DNA from: DAIOEK01 sp963721445
GTDB taxonomy: Bacteria > Chloroflexota > Anaerolineae > Anaerolineales > Anaerolineaceae
Direction of reading: 5' to 3'
DNA length: 64,000 nt
Assembly: GCA_963721445.1 (NCBI GenBank)
Contig: CAVRIZ010000005.1
Location: forward strand, 1,860,001-1,924,000
Shown: positions 26,482 through 36,401 of the stretch, piece by piece
Numbering within the stretch: position 1 is the first letter of the stretch
Layout of the letters: each line of letters opens with the position of its first letter
Notes under the pieces: generated by a model
The model's input: only the letters and a program-made list of their open reading frames with translations
What the model was told of the DNA's origin: nothing
The model's database searches: none
Position numbers and translations under genes: made by a program

Positions 26482-26515
26482 AACGCCCCTGGTAAATTTC
26501 ACCAGGGGCGTTTTT
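26482..26515 (+). terminator. Terminator-like hairpin
   Basis: AACGCCCCTGGT, 7-nt loop, ACCAGGGGCGTT, then TTT on the plus strand. It lies between two minus-strand genes, just after the YccF gene, with an A-tract rather than a T-tract on the expected exit side, so its direction is unclear. Confidence 0.5.
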
Positions 26516-26532
26516 AAAAGGAAGAGGAGGTA

Positions 26533-26958
26533 TTATCGCTTCAAACTTACTACGGCAGGCACACAATCGAACATCCAGAAGCCGATCGGTAACCCTATTA
26601 CAGAACAACATAATACATAGGCTGCTTCCATCCAAATGGCGCTGAGCCACCAGCCGACCAATAGGAAATAGATCGCTCGCAGGATGATGTTCACTTGCGG
26701 GCGGCTGACTTCCCGCTGAACAACAGTGCCATCTGCCCGCCGAATTACCTGGAGCCTGACCGGTTCATTGCGCAAGGCTATGACCCAGGGCAGCTTATTT
26801 AACATCATTACGCCAACTGGAATACCGATAATCGTAACCATAAAGATCCAGGCAAGAACCATCCAGATTTGGCCAAGCCAGATCCCGATGAATGCAAACC
26901 AGAGGATCTGGATCAAACACCCCGGATTCTTTTTCGTATCAATCGTAACTGTATCCAT
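26533..26958 (-). CDS. YccF-like (DUF307) inner-membrane protein
   Basis: About 141 residues with two copies of the YccF domain: FIGIWLGQIWMVLAWIFMVTIIGIPVG and LLVGWWLSAIWMEAAYVLCCSVIGLPIGFWMF, each two hydrophobic segments ending in IG(I/L)P(I/V)G. Function unknown for the family. Start 26958 (MDTVTI) is preferred over the ATG at 26970 because GGAG lies 7 nt before it. Confidence 0.8.
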   Translation of the reverse strand: MDTVTIDTKKNPGCLIQILWFAFIGIWLGQIWMVLAWIFMVTIIGIPVGVMMLNKLPWVIALRNEPVRLQVIRRADGTVVQREVSRPQVNIILRAIYFLLVGWWLSAIWMEAAYVLCCSVIGLPIGFWMFDCVPAVVSLKR

Positions 26959-27017
26959 TTTTTTCTCCATTTAACTTCATATACGATGAATGGAATACAG
27001 AGTTGCGGATGTATCGA

Positions 27018-27878
27018 TCAGTCTTTTTGGCGGATCATAAACACGGTCAAAGCGACCAGTGCAATATCCATCACTCCACGGATCCATACCGCTGGCTGTC
27101 CAAACGTGAAATACATGATCGTAAAAATCGAAACCATTCCAAGTACGATTGGCAATCGATAATCTTTTCTTTTAATGAAATAGACCGCGCAGATCACACC
27201 ACAGATGAGGGCGATGAACCAGATCGCAATTTCGACATACTCGATCCAGGACGGTTCATAAATGCCATTCAGGCGATCGCGCAGACCGTAGATAAAACCT
27301 TTCTCCATAATAAATCCGCCTACATTCATGATGAAACGCACAGGTTCGCTTCCGGCAACGCCATCTGGTAATTGGATACGCATCCGAACGACCATCCGGG
27401 TGGAATTGCCTTCCGGTTTGACCGAAAATAACCAGGTCCAGGTCATGTCCGGTGTGTTGTCCTCTGCCAGCAGGTATTCACCGGTCTTGATCTCTTTCCA
27501 GGCCAGGAGAGGTGTGACTATCAAATCTCCGGGCTGTGGATCCTGGAACTGGGGCAAGATCTGATTGGCATTCTTGTAGACTGTGTCACCGATTCGATTT
27601 TCGATGAATGTGTAACTATAAAAAGCACCTTTGGTATCACCCAGTTGAGCCAACCACGGCCAAACGGTAGGAAGAGGGTATGGGTAGGTATATCCATGAG
27701 TCCAATTGACGAGAGGTTTGGGCGCCAGTTCATCACCGGGATAAACAGACTGTTGTTCTGCCGTGGTGGACCCCCAGTTTGGAATCCAATTATCAATAAA
27801 AATAAATGTAATGATTAGAACAAGTAGAACAACGACTGCTCCGATCCCGAAGCGAGCCCACCTGGCTTTTGTTGACAT
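27018..27878 (-). CDS. SRPBCC-like domain protein with membrane segments
   Basis: 286 residues. N-terminal TM (about 10-30), a soluble extracytoplasmic part of about 165 residues resembling an SRPBCC (START-like) fold (PLPTVWPWLAQLGDTKGAFYSY, QPGDLIVTPL, MTWTWLFSVKPEGNSTRMVVRM), then three or four C-terminal TM segments (about 205-282). Similar proteins are annotated SRPBCC family; ligand unknown. The fold assignment rests on pattern only. Single minus-strand gene between the YccF gene and the nuo promoter. Confidence 0.6.
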   Translation of the reverse strand: MSTKARWARFGIGAVVVLLVLIITFIFIDNWIPNWGSTTAEQQSVYPGDELAPKPLVNWTHGYTYPYPLPTVWPWLAQLGDTKGAFYSYTFIENRIGDTVYKNANQILPQFQDPQPGDLIVTPLLAWKEIKTGEYLLAEDNTPDMTWTWLFSVKPEGNSTRMVVRMRIQLPDGVAGSEPVRFIMNVGGFIMEKGFIYGLRDRLNGIYEPSWIEYVEIAIWFIALICGVICAVYFIKRKDYRLPIVLGMVSIFTIMYFTFGQPAVWIRGVMDIALVALTVFMIRQKD

Positions 27879-27972
27879 GATGATCTCCTGGATTTAATTG
27901 GATGATGACAAATATTATACGGAAAACTCAGGAAAATGGGTAAGAGTTCAAATTCGCCTTATATGATGCAAA

Positions 27973-28001
27973 TTGTCGAAAACTTTCTTTCTGTGTATAA
28001 T
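27973..28001 (+). promoter_or_regulatory. Promoter of the nuo operon
   Basis: TTGTCG (27973-27978), 17-bp spacer, perfect TATAAT (27996-28001). The leader is about 28 nt with AAGGA before the nuoA ATG. It is the only clear promoter before the 14-gene cluster. Confidence 0.65.
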
Positions 28002-28035
28002 CAATAAAATCCAATGATTTACATAAGGAAGAGTT

Positions 28036-28392
28036 ATGCTCCTTGAATACCTTCCACTACTTATATTAATTGCCCTGGCTGCTGGTTTGGCTGTTCTGGT
28101 TGTAATCCTTGGGCACACCTTCGGACCAAAACGTCCAACCGCCCGCAAAGCCGCGCCCTATGAATCGGGGATGACTCCATATGGTCCCGGAACTAGACGC
28201 ATGTCTGTCCGCTATTATTTGGTCGCTGTCCTTTTCATCTTATTTGATGTGGAGGTAGTGTTTTTCCTGCCCTGGGCGGTGGTCTTTAAGAAACTGGGTA
28301 TCTTTGGCCTGGTAGAAATGCTGGTTTTCATTGCCATTCTACTGGTTGGATACATCTATGCCTGGAAAAAGGGAGCATTGGAATGGGAGTAG
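28036..28392 (+). CDS. nuoA: NADH-quinone oxidoreductase subunit A
   Basis: 118-residue membrane subunit of complex I near the quinone site. Three TM segments (about 5-27, 60-82, 88-108) and the family signature PYESGMTPYGPGTRRMSVRYY followed by FLIFDVEVVFF-type sequence (ILFDVEVVFFLPWA). Its end overlaps nuoB by 10 bp. First gene of nuoA-N. Confidence 0.96.
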   Translation: MLLEYLPLLILIALAAGLAVLVVILGHTFGPKRPTARKAAPYESGMTPYGPGTRRMSVRYYLVAVLFILFDVEVVFFLPWAVVFKKLGIFGLVEMLVFIAILLVGYIYAWKKGALEWE

Positions 28393-28865
28393 AACAGAAA
28401 GCGGCCAATCTTGGGATAGTCACCACTACTCTGGAGCAGGCGGTCAACTGGTCCCGCACAAATTCCATGTGGCCAATGTTATTCGGGTTGGCATGTTGCG
28501 CGATCGAAATGATGGCTGCTCAGGCTGCCAGTTATGATATGAGCCGATTTGGAATGGAATTGATGCGTCCAAGCCCACGTCAATCTGACCTGATGATTGT
28601 TGCAGGGCGTGTGAGCCGTAAGATGGCACCCGTGTTACGGAATTTATATGATCAAATGCCGGATCCGAAATGGGTGATCGCGATGGGTGATTGTGCTGCC
28701 TGTGGAGGCGTTTTCAACAATTATGCGATCATGCAAGGCGTGGATGAAATGGTCCCGGTGGATGTGTATGTAGCAGGTTGTCCGCCGCGTCCAGAAGCGT
28801 TGATTCACGGAATCATCACCCTGCACGAAAAAGTACGCGGGGAAAAGTTGAATACCTGGAAGTAG
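28383..28865 (+). CDS. nuoB: NADH-quinone oxidoreductase subunit B (cluster N2)
   Basis: 160-residue peripheral-arm subunit that carries the terminal 4Fe-4S cluster N2, which passes electrons to quinone. The ligand set is present: tandem Cys in LACCAIEMMA (about 35-44), Cys in GDCAACGG and Cys in AGCPPRPEAL. Overlaps nuoA and lies 16 bp before nuoC. Confidence 0.96.
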   Translation: MGVEQKAANLGIVTTTLEQAVNWSRTNSMWPMLFGLACCAIEMMAAQAASYDMSRFGMELMRPSPRQSDLMIVAGRVSRKMAPVLRNLYDQMPDPKWVIAMGDCAACGGVFNNYAIMQGVDEMVPVDVYVAGCPPRPEALIHGIITLHEKVRGEKLNTWK

Positions 28866-28881
28866 ATGGGGGATGACGGCA

Positions 28882-29394
28882 ATGAATGAATATATCAAAC
28901 CGGCAGTTGAAGCGATCCAGCGAAGATTTTCTGCAGAGTTAAAAGAATTTCGCGGTGAAACCACTTTATTTCTGGAGGCCGCGCATATAATCGACGCGGC
29001 AACAGCTCTTCGGGATGAATTTGGATTTGCCATGCTTCAAGGGGAGACGGCAGTCGATTATTGGCCCGAGCAGAATCCACGCTTCCACCTCATTTACCAT
29101 TTTTATTCCATGACCCTAAACCAGACCATTTGCCTGAAAGTCCCGGTGGATGGCAATGCCCCAGTGGTTCCAACTCTCGAGAAGGTCTATCCGAACGCGA
29201 ACTGGCACGAGAGAGAGATCTGGGATATGTTTGGCATCCGCTTTGATGGACATAGCGATCTGCGACGGATATTAATGCCTCACGACTGGGAAGGACATCC
29301 CCAGCGTAAAGACTATCCGCTGGGATACGAGGAAGTCCAATTTACTTTCAATTTTGATCAAATCAGCCTGAAGAAACCCGCTCCTAAGGAATAG
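28882..29394 (+). CDS. nuoC: NADH-quinone oxidoreductase subunit C
   Basis: 30-kDa-type hydrophilic subunit, about 170 residues, separate from NuoD (not the fused NuoCD of enterobacteria). The family signature is ERE(I)WDMFGIRFDGHSDLRRILMP, followed by DWEGHPQRKDYPLGYEEVQF. Start 28882 is preferred over 28873 because the GGGGGA ribosome site directly abuts the earlier ATG. Confidence 0.95.
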   Translation: MNEYIKPAVEAIQRRFSAELKEFRGETTLFLEAAHIIDAATALRDEFGFAMLQGETAVDYWPEQNPRFHLIYHFYSMTLNQTICLKVPVDGNAPVVPTLEKVYPNANWHEREIWDMFGIRFDGHSDLRRILMPHDWEGHPQRKDYPLGYEEVQFTFNFDQISLKKPAPKE

Positions 29395-29403
29395 GCCAGG
29401 GAT

Positions 29404-30633
29404 ATGTCCGAATATCAATCAATTGAAATGGGTGGTATGGACCATCTCTTTTCCGAACGCGCCTTGCGCGGAGAGACGATGGTATTGAACATGGGACCCC
29501 AACACCCATCCACGCATGGGGTGCTTAGACTGGTTCTTGAATTGGATGGTGAGATCGTCCTAGCCTGCGTACCGGATATCGGCTTCTTACATACCGGCGT
29601 CGAAAAGAACATGGAAGGCAAGACATACCAAAAGGCGGAAGTGATGACCGACCGCCTGGATTACATGAACACGATCGGAAATAACCTGGTCTATTGCATG
29701 GCAATCGAAAAACTCTGCGAATTGGATGTTCCCGTACGCGCGCAAGGGATTCGTGTCATTTTAGTGGAGCTGCAGCGGATTGCCAGTCATCTTTTATGGC
29801 TGGGTACATCCGCCCTGGATCTGGCTGCCATGTCGGTCTTCCTCTACGCTATGCGTGAGCGCGAGATGATCATGGATATATTCGAGCTGGTCAGTGGTCA
29901 ACGCATGATGACCACCTACATCCGGCCAGGCGGTCTCTGGCGGGATGCGCCGGTCGAATTCGAAGCGACCGTCCGTAAGTTTATTGATATTCTTCCGGGT
30001 CGGGTGGATGAATATGAAAGCCTCCTTACCAACAATCCCCTGTTCAAAGAAAGAACCATAGGTATCGGCCGTATCAGTGTGGATGAGTGCATCCGTTGGG
30101 GTATTACCGGACCTGTATTGCGTGGATCGGGCATGGCGTTCGATTTGCGCAAACAGCATCCATATATGGGTTATGAGCAATATGATTTTGATGTCCCGAC
30201 TGAACAGGGCGGTGACATCAATGCGCGATACCTGGTGCGGATAAGAGAAATGCGTGAATCGGTAAAGATCATCCGCCAGGCATTGGACAAGCTTCCCTTC
30301 GGTCCGGTCAGGTCGAACAATCGCAAATATGTCCCACCTCCACGTTCCGAAATTGGCACCAGCATGGAAGCACTGATCCATCATTTTAAGCTCTGGACGG
30401 AAGGATTTAATCCACCGGTTGGATCGGTCTATGCGGTGGCCGAATCTCCACGAGGAGAGTTGGGATGTTACCTCGAATCAGATGGTGGTCCAAAACCCTA
30501 CCGGGTTCACTTTAAGACGCCTTCCTTTGCGAACCTGCAGATCATGCAATTATTATCTAAAGGTCATTTTGTGGCAGACCTGGTTGGTATTATCGGAAGC
30601 ATTGACATCGTCCTGGGAGACACAGATCGATGA
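29404..30633 (+). CDS. nuoD: NADH-quinone oxidoreductase subunit D
   Basis: 49-kDa-type subunit forming the quinone-binding cavity with NuoB, 409 residues. Signature MGPQHPSTHGVLRLVLELDGE (about 31-51) with the quinone-facing His, then GFLHTGVEKNMEGKTY, DRLDYMN and the C-terminal ESPRGELGCYLESDGG with FANLQ. Stop overlaps the nuoE start in an ATGA (30630-30633). Confidence 0.97.
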   Translation: MSEYQSIEMGGMDHLFSERALRGETMVLNMGPQHPSTHGVLRLVLELDGEIVLACVPDIGFLHTGVEKNMEGKTYQKAEVMTDRLDYMNTIGNNLVYCMAIEKLCELDVPVRAQGIRVILVELQRIASHLLWLGTSALDLAAMSVFLYAMREREMIMDIFELVSGQRMMTTYIRPGGLWRDAPVEFEATVRKFIDILPGRVDEYESLLTNNPLFKERTIGIGRISVDECIRWGITGPVLRGSGMAFDLRKQHPYMGYEQYDFDVPTEQGGDINARYLVRIREMRESVKIIRQALDKLPFGPVRSNNRKYVPPPRSEIGTSMEALIHHFKLWTEGFNPPVGSVYAVAESPRGELGCYLESDGGPKPYRVHFKTPSFANLQIMQLLSKGHFVADLVGIIGSIDIVLGDTDR

Positions 30634-31136
30634 ACGCTTTTGCCCTTCATCATGCGCAGGAAATTGAAAAAATATTGGCGAAATACCCGCAGGAGCGGAA
30701 GCAGAGTGCGGTGATGCCCTTACTGCATCTAGCTCAACGCGATCTCGGGTATATCAATAAACAGGCGATTTCAGACATCGCCGATATTGTGAACATCTCG
30801 ACCACTGAAGTTGCATCAGTAATCGGCTTCTACACCCTCTACCATGATCGTCCTGAGGGGAAATATCGCTTTCAGATCTGCACAGATCTTCCGTGTGCTT
30901 TACGTGGAGCAGACCAATTTTTGCATGACCTCTGCAAAGCATTGCAGATCAAGCCCGGAGAAACGACAAAAGACGGTTTCATCACCGTGGAAGAAGTAAA
31001 ATGCCTGGCTGCCTGCCATCGGGCACCCATGTTCCAGGTGCAAAGTGGAGATGAGATCTTAACGTATGAAAACCAGACCGTTGAAACAACACTGAGCCTG
31101 GTGGATGAACTTCGGACGAAGGAGAAACAGCGATGA
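30630..31136 (+). CDS. nuoE: NADH-quinone oxidoreductase subunit E (24-kDa type)
   Basis: 168-residue thioredoxin-fold subunit holding the 2Fe-2S cluster N1a. Ligands lie in QICTDLPCALRGA (Cys about 89 and 94) and VKCLAACHRAPMFQ (Cys about 130 and 134). With NuoF and NuoG it makes the NADH module, so this complex can use NADH rather than only ferredoxin or F420H2. ATGA overlaps at both ends. Confidence 0.95.
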   Translation: MNAFALHHAQEIEKILAKYPQERKQSAVMPLLHLAQRDLGYINKQAISDIADIVNISTTEVASVIGFYTLYHDRPEGKYRFQICTDLPCALRGADQFLHDLCKALQIKPGETTKDGFITVEEVKCLAACHRAPMFQVQSGDEILTYENQTVETTLSLVDELRTKEKQR

Positions 31137-32380
31137 GCGACCATATTCTCTTTCGTCATCTTGATATTGAAAATCTGAACCAGATCAAAGTATACCGAAA
31201 GCACGGCGGATTCAAAGCCTTTGAGAAGGCGGTTGGAATGCCCCCTGCTCAGGTATTAGAAGAAGTTAAGGCATCCGGTTTGCGAGGTCGCGGTGGGGCG
31301 GGTTTTCCGACCGGCACCAAGTGGTCTTTCCTGCCCAACAACCTGTGGCCGCATTATGTGGTGGCAAATGCCGATGAGTCTGAACCCGGAACATTTAAGG
31401 ACCGGGAAATCCTCGAAAGCAATCCTTATCAATTTCTGGAAGGGCTTGCAATCGCTTCATTTGCAGTCCAGGCGAATATTGCTTATGTGTACCTTCGGGG
31501 AGAGTTTTGGGAACAATCAAATTTCCTGGATGAGTGCATCGCCCGGATGGAGAAGGAAGGATTTCTGGGTGACCATCTATTCGGCAGTGAGTATTCACTG
31601 CGAATTTATACCCACCTTGGCGCGGGAGCTTATATCTGCGGTGAGGAAACGGCTTTACTGGAATCGATTGAAGGGAAATTGGGACAGCCCAGGTTGCGTC
31701 CACCATTCCCTGCAGTGGAAGGGTTATATGCCAAACCGACCGTCATCAATAATGTCGAGACATTGGCGAATTTGCCCTCCATTATCGCCAATGGAGCGAA
31801 CTGGTTTCGGGGGATCGGGACTGAGAAAAGCCCGGGTGTAAAGATCTTTTCCTTAAGCGGGCATGTCAATAAACCAGGAAATTATGAATTACCTTTGGGT
31901 AGTACATTTCGAGAGTTGATCTTTACCTGCGGTGGTGGCATTCCCGATGGACGAAAGATAAAAGCCATTATGCCGGCAGGGGCATCATCCAGTTTGATCC
32001 TGGCGAATGATGAAGCTCTTGATACACCCATGGATTATGAATCCGTCCCCCGCTTGGGTGCACAATTAGGTTCTGCTTCGGTAATTGTGGTGGATGACAG
32101 TGTGTCAATGGACTGGTTGATCCATAAAACCGTGGAATTCTTCAAGCATGAATCCTGCGGAAAATGCACACCCTGCCGGGAGGGAACCTACTGGATGAAT
32201 CATCTCGCAGAGCGGATCAATTCCAAACATCGGACAGCGGAGGATATTCAATTACTTCGATCGGTAGCTTCACAGATACAAAATAAATGCTTGTGTGCGC
32301 TCGGTGAATTCTCAATCATGGCTGTTTTATCCGCTATGGAAAAATTCCCGCAAGATTTCACTGCCCACCCAGGGAGATGA
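31133..32380 (+). CDS. nuoF: NADH-quinone oxidoreductase subunit F (51-kDa type)
   Basis: 415-residue flavoprotein, entry point for NADH electrons. NADH-binding loop GRGGAGFPTGTKW (about 52-64), FMN site GAGAYICGEETALLESIEG (about 164-182), SLBB-type linker, and N3 cluster ligands ESCGKCTPCREG (about 341-352) plus a distal Cys in NKCLCALG. Full length. ATGA overlap with nuoE; nuoG begins across its stop. Confidence 0.96.
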   Translation: MSDHILFRHLDIENLNQIKVYRKHGGFKAFEKAVGMPPAQVLEEVKASGLRGRGGAGFPTGTKWSFLPNNLWPHYVVANADESEPGTFKDREILESNPYQFLEGLAIASFAVQANIAYVYLRGEFWEQSNFLDECIARMEKEGFLGDHLFGSEYSLRIYTHLGAGAYICGEETALLESIEGKLGQPRLRPPFPAVEGLYAKPTVINNVETLANLPSIIANGANWFRGIGTEKSPGVKIFSLSGHVNKPGNYELPLGSTFRELIFTCGGGIPDGRKIKAIMPAGASSSLILANDEALDTPMDYESVPRLGAQLGSASVIVVDDSVSMDWLIHKTVEFFKHESCGKCTPCREGTYWMNHLAERINSKHRTAEDIQLLRSVASQIQNKCLCALGEFSIMAVLSAMEKFPQDFTAHPGR

Positions 32381-32382
32381 AC

Positions 32383-34864
32383 ATGGCAAAAGATGTAACA
32401 CTGACCATTGACGGTACTTCAGTAGTAGTCCCTGCGGGAACGCTGGTGGTGGACGCTGCCAAAATGAGTGGGATTGTGATCCCGGTATTTTGCTATCATC
32501 CCAAGATGGAGCCGGTGGGTATGTGCCGCATGTGCCTGGTTGAGATCGGGCGACCGGTGATCGATCGTGCGACCAGCCAGATGGTATTGGATGAATCGGG
32601 GCATCCAAAATTACAATTTGGACCAAAACTGGAAACAGCCTGTACTACCCCTGTCACCGAAGGCATGGTCGTGATCGGGATGAGTGATAAGGTTAAGTCA
32701 GCGCGTAAAGACGTGCTGGAATTCCTGCTCACTTCCCATCCGCTTGATTGTCCGATCTGTGACAAAGGTGGTGAATGTCCGTTACAAAACCAAACCATGG
32801 GGTTTGGTCCTGGCATCAGTCGATATTTATTTGATGAAAAACAACATCTGGCCAAACATATCCCACTTGGAGAATTGATCTACCTCGATCGGGAACGCTG
32901 TATCCAATGCGCCCGGTGTGTTCGTTTTCAGACGGAAGTCGTTGATGACCCGGTGATTGGTTTCTATAACCGGGGACGCGCATTGCAGATCTCAACTAAC
33001 TCTGAACCCGGTTTTGATTCGATTTTCTCCGGCAACACCACAGATATCTGTCCGGTTGGCGCACTTACGACAGCGGATTTCCGATTTGGAGCCCGTCCCT
33101 GGGAACTTAAAGCTGCCGCATCTATTTGTCCTCATTGTCCAGTTGGGTGTAATCTGACCTTCAATACCAGACGGGAAGCCAAAGCGGAAGGAAATGTTGT
33201 TATAAAACGGGCTCTTCCTCGTCAGAACGAAGCTGTCAACGAGATTTGGATTTGCGATAAAGGTCGTTTTGCTTATCATTTCACCGAAAGTAAAAAACGT
33301 CTGACAACGCCGTTGTTGCGGAAGGATGGCGAACTGTCAACCGGTCAGCTGGGAAGAAGCATTGAACGTGGTCAGTGAGAAAATACGCGCGTATAGTTTC
33401 AACTTCACAGTCCTGGCAGGTGGAAGATTATCGAATGAAGATCTGTACAGCCTGAAAGATCTGGCAGACACGGTTCATGGTCGAACATTGCTTTATTCGA
33501 CTATGGCCGGCGGTGACCTGATCGCAAAAGTTGGTCTTGGATCTAAGGCAAATTTGGGAGCGCTGGGGGCTGGCAGTGTGATCATCGTCGCTGCAAGTGA
33601 TATACATGAGGAAGCGCCGGTCTGGTGGTTGCGGATCAAAAACGCCGTCAAACGCGGAGCGAAACTGGTTGTGGCAAATGCGCGAGATACTCGTTTGGAT
33701 CAGGATGCGAATTTCACGATCCGTTACCCCTTTGGTAAAGAGGCGGAAGCAGTGCTTTCATTACTTCCGGATGCTCCTGACGCGGATGAACTGAACCAAC
33801 TCATTGCATCAGCGGATGAATTGGTCCTCTTCTATGGTTCTGATGGGACAGGGTACGACTCTTCGCAACGGTTAGCTGCGGCAGGCGCTCAGTTGATCCA
33901 CCAGACGGGTCATGCAGGTAAAGCGAATAGCGGTCTGGTGGCGGTGTGGCAGCATGCCAATGACCAGGGCGCCTGGGATATTGGTTTTAGACCCGATCCC
34001 CATTTCAATTCTGCGCTTGAACATGACGGAGTAATTTATATAGCCGGTGCGGATCCTGCTGGTGATTGCCCAGATTGCCAGAAGGCAATGGAGCGATCCA
34101 ACTTTGTGGTAGTCCAGGAGCTTTTCCTCACAGAGACTGCCAAACATGCCGATGTGGTTTTCCCGGCGCAAGCATTTACCGAACGGGAAGGCTCTCTGAC
34201 GAATGGTGAGCGCAGAGTTCAACGCTTCTATCCGGTGATCACACCTCCTGAAGGGACGTTACCCGATCACGCGATTGCAGCCAGGGTCAAACAGAAAATT
34301 GCCCGGATGAACCTGGACATTAATGCCGCGTCCCAGGTTTTTCTGGCTCTGTCTGCCCATACCCCTGATTATGACGGGTTGACCTACCAGAAACTAAGTC
34401 AAAGCGTGGAGCAATGGCCGATCATCGGCCGCCAGGACCTGTATTATGGTGGCACAGCGTATGATAATACCCAGGGGTTGGGTGTGAAATTGTCCTCCGC
34501 CGCTGAACGGGGTGTGAAGCTGGATCTACCGGAAGTGGAAACAAGTGATCTCCATCTTCAAGACGATACCCTGGTCGGATACCCGATCACCCTCTGCTAT
34601 GACCGTGGGACAACAATCGTACCATCGACGCTTTTAGAGAAACGATTACCTGCTCCTTATATCCTGCTTCATCCGGAAATTGTAAAACAGCTAAGTCTGA
34701 TCAGTGGAACCAAAGTGATCATCCAGATGAAAGGAAAATCGTATCCAGTGGATTTTCGGGAGGATGACACGATCCCAGTCAATGCAGTAATGACTCCCAG
34801 AAGTTTGGGACTTCCTGCACTGGAACCTGTTCCAGTCCATGTGATGAAAAACCAAAAAGGATGA
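32383..34864 (+). CDS. nuoG: NADH-quinone oxidoreductase subunit G, frameshifted
   Basis: Large iron-sulfur subunit of the NADH module. The N-terminal ferredoxin domain has CYHPKMEPVGMCRMCLVEIG (N1b) and HPLDCPICDKGGECPLQ; N4-type CIQCARCVRF follows, then SICPHCPVGCNLTFNTR with a later ICDKGRF, the extra N7-type motif. The molybdopterin-like domain follows. One extra T near 33336 breaks the frame; removing it joins RKDGEL to QPVSWEEALNVVSE. Corrected length is about 826 residues. Start 32383 follows GGGAG at 8 nt; ATG 32377 overlapping the nuoF stop is the alternative. Confidence 0.93.
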
Positions 34865-34869
34865 TGAGT

Positions 34870-35877
34870 ATGGATGCCGGAAAGATCATTGAAATGGTAG
34901 TAAAAGCCATCGCCATCCTTATGTTTTGCACGATTGGTTTTTCGTATACCACTCTTTATGAGCGAAAAGTACTCGCCCGCATGCAGGTTCGGTGGGGACC
35001 AAATCGGGCAGGTCCACTGGCACTATTGCAGCCTATTGCAGACGGTGTGAAACTTATCTTCAAAGAAGAATTAATTCCAGCCAAAGCAGATAAGATAATT
35101 TTCATCGTCGCACCTGTCATCACGGTTATTCCAGCATTGATCATCACCGGGGTAGTTCCCTGGGGCGATGAAATGGTTTTGTTCGGACGAAATATCAAGC
35201 TCTATCTGGCCGATATTAATGTGGCGGTCCTATATATCATGTCGATCACCTCCATCTCTGTATATGGCATCACCCTGGCTGGCTGGTCATCGAATAATAA
35301 ATACGCAATGCTGGGCGGTCTTCGTGCGACTTCGCAAATGATCAGTTACGAGTTGGCTCTTGGCCTTGCTTTTATCGGACCTGTCTTACTAACCTCATCG
35401 ATGAGCATTCGGGATATTGTGCTTGCGCAAAAAAATCTAGCCTTCATTTTTCTCCAGCCTTTGGGTGCCTTGATCTATATGGTAGCAACCATCGCTGAGG
35501 TCAACCGTGCACCATTCGACATGCCTGAAGCAGAGCAGGAACTGACTGCCGGTTATCATACGGAGTACTCCGGGATGAAGTTCGCTTTGTTCTTCATGGC
35601 TGAATACATCAAGATGATCGCGGTATCCACCATCGGCGCTTCCCTCTTCCTGGGTGGATACTGGGGTCCATTTGTGGAACAATTACCCTGGTTGGGTCCG
35701 ATCTACCTGATTGGTAAAGTCGCCATCCTGCTTTATGGGTTGATCTGGATTCGAGCCACCTTGCCACGCATCCGGTATGACCGGTTAATGGCGTTTGGAT
35801 GGAAGGTTCTCTTCCCGCTGGCACTCTTGAATGTCGTTCTTACCGCCGGCGGGATTGTCCTTTTTGGAGGTAAATAA
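34870..35877 (+). CDS. nuoH: NADH-quinone oxidoreductase subunit H
   Basis: Membrane subunit at the junction with the peripheral arm; lines the quinone tunnel. About 335 residues, eight TM segments. Signatures: YERKVLARMQVRWGPNRAGPLALLQPIADGVKL (about 30-62) and EVNRAPFDMPEAEQELTAGYHTEYSGMKF. Start 34870 (MDAGK) is chosen for its spacing from AAGGA; the ATG at 34861 overlaps the nuoG stop. Confidence 0.96.
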   Translation: MDAGKIIEMVVKAIAILMFCTIGFSYTTLYERKVLARMQVRWGPNRAGPLALLQPIADGVKLIFKEELIPAKADKIIFIVAPVITVIPALIITGVVPWGDEMVLFGRNIKLYLADINVAVLYIMSITSISVYGITLAGWSSNNKYAMLGGLRATSQMISYELALGLAFIGPVLLTSSMSIRDIVLAQKNLAFIFLQPLGALIYMVATIAEVNRAPFDMPEAEQELTAGYHTEYSGMKFALFFMAEYIKMIAVSTIGASLFLGGYWGPFVEQLPWLGPIYLIGKVAILLYGLIWIRATLPRIRYDRLMAFGWKVLFPLALLNVVLTAGGIVLFGGK

Positions 35878-35879
35878 TT

Positions 35880-36392
35880 ATGCTGCGTGGAGCTTTTGAA
35901 ATCCTGCGCGGTTTATGGCAGACCTTTAAGTCAGCCTGGACCAAACCCGTGACCATTCAATACCCGGAAGAAAAGCGACCAGTAAGCCAGCGTTTCCGTG
36001 GACGGCATGTCTTGAAGCGGTATGAGAATGGTCTGGAGAAATGTATCGGCTGTTCGCTCTGCGCTGCAGCCTGTCCAGCGGACGCGATATTCGTTGAGTC
36101 ATCCGAACAAACGGATGACGAGCGTTACTCACCCGGTGAACGGTATGCCAGCACCTATGAGATCAATATGTTGCGCTGTATCTTCTGCGGTTTCTGCGAA
36201 GATGCCTGTCCAACCGAGGCGATAGTTCTGGAAGATAACTACGAACTCTCGTTCCTGGATCGTCGGACCGCCATCTATACAAAAGATATGCTTTTAGTTC
36301 CGGTCAATCCTCCCGGGAAACCAACCCCGCAAAAGGTTACACCCGGTAAATATACACGCTCTGTACCTGAAATGAAGGACCCCTCTGACTAG
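35880..36392 (+). CDS. nuoI: NADH-quinone oxidoreductase subunit I
   Basis: 170-residue 8Fe ferredoxin-like subunit with clusters N6a and N6b. Two classical sets: CIGCSLCAAACPADAI (about 53-68) and CIFCGFCEDACPTEAI (about 98-113). An N-terminal amphipathic helix anchors it to the membrane in this family. Two bases separate it from nuoH. Confidence 0.96.
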   Translation: MLRGAFEILRGLWQTFKSAWTKPVTIQYPEEKRPVSQRFRGRHVLKRYENGLEKCIGCSLCAAACPADAIFVESSEQTDDERYSPGERYASTYEINMLRCIFCGFCEDACPTEAIVLEDNYELSFLDRRTAIYTKDMLLVPVNPPGKPTPQKVTPGKYTRSVPEMKDPSD

Positions 36393-36401
36393 GGAGGAAT
36401 C

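Noticed and set aside
33320..33400. nuoG as two genes
   Set aside because: Both halves match one NuoG once a single T is removed, and no start site supports a second gene.
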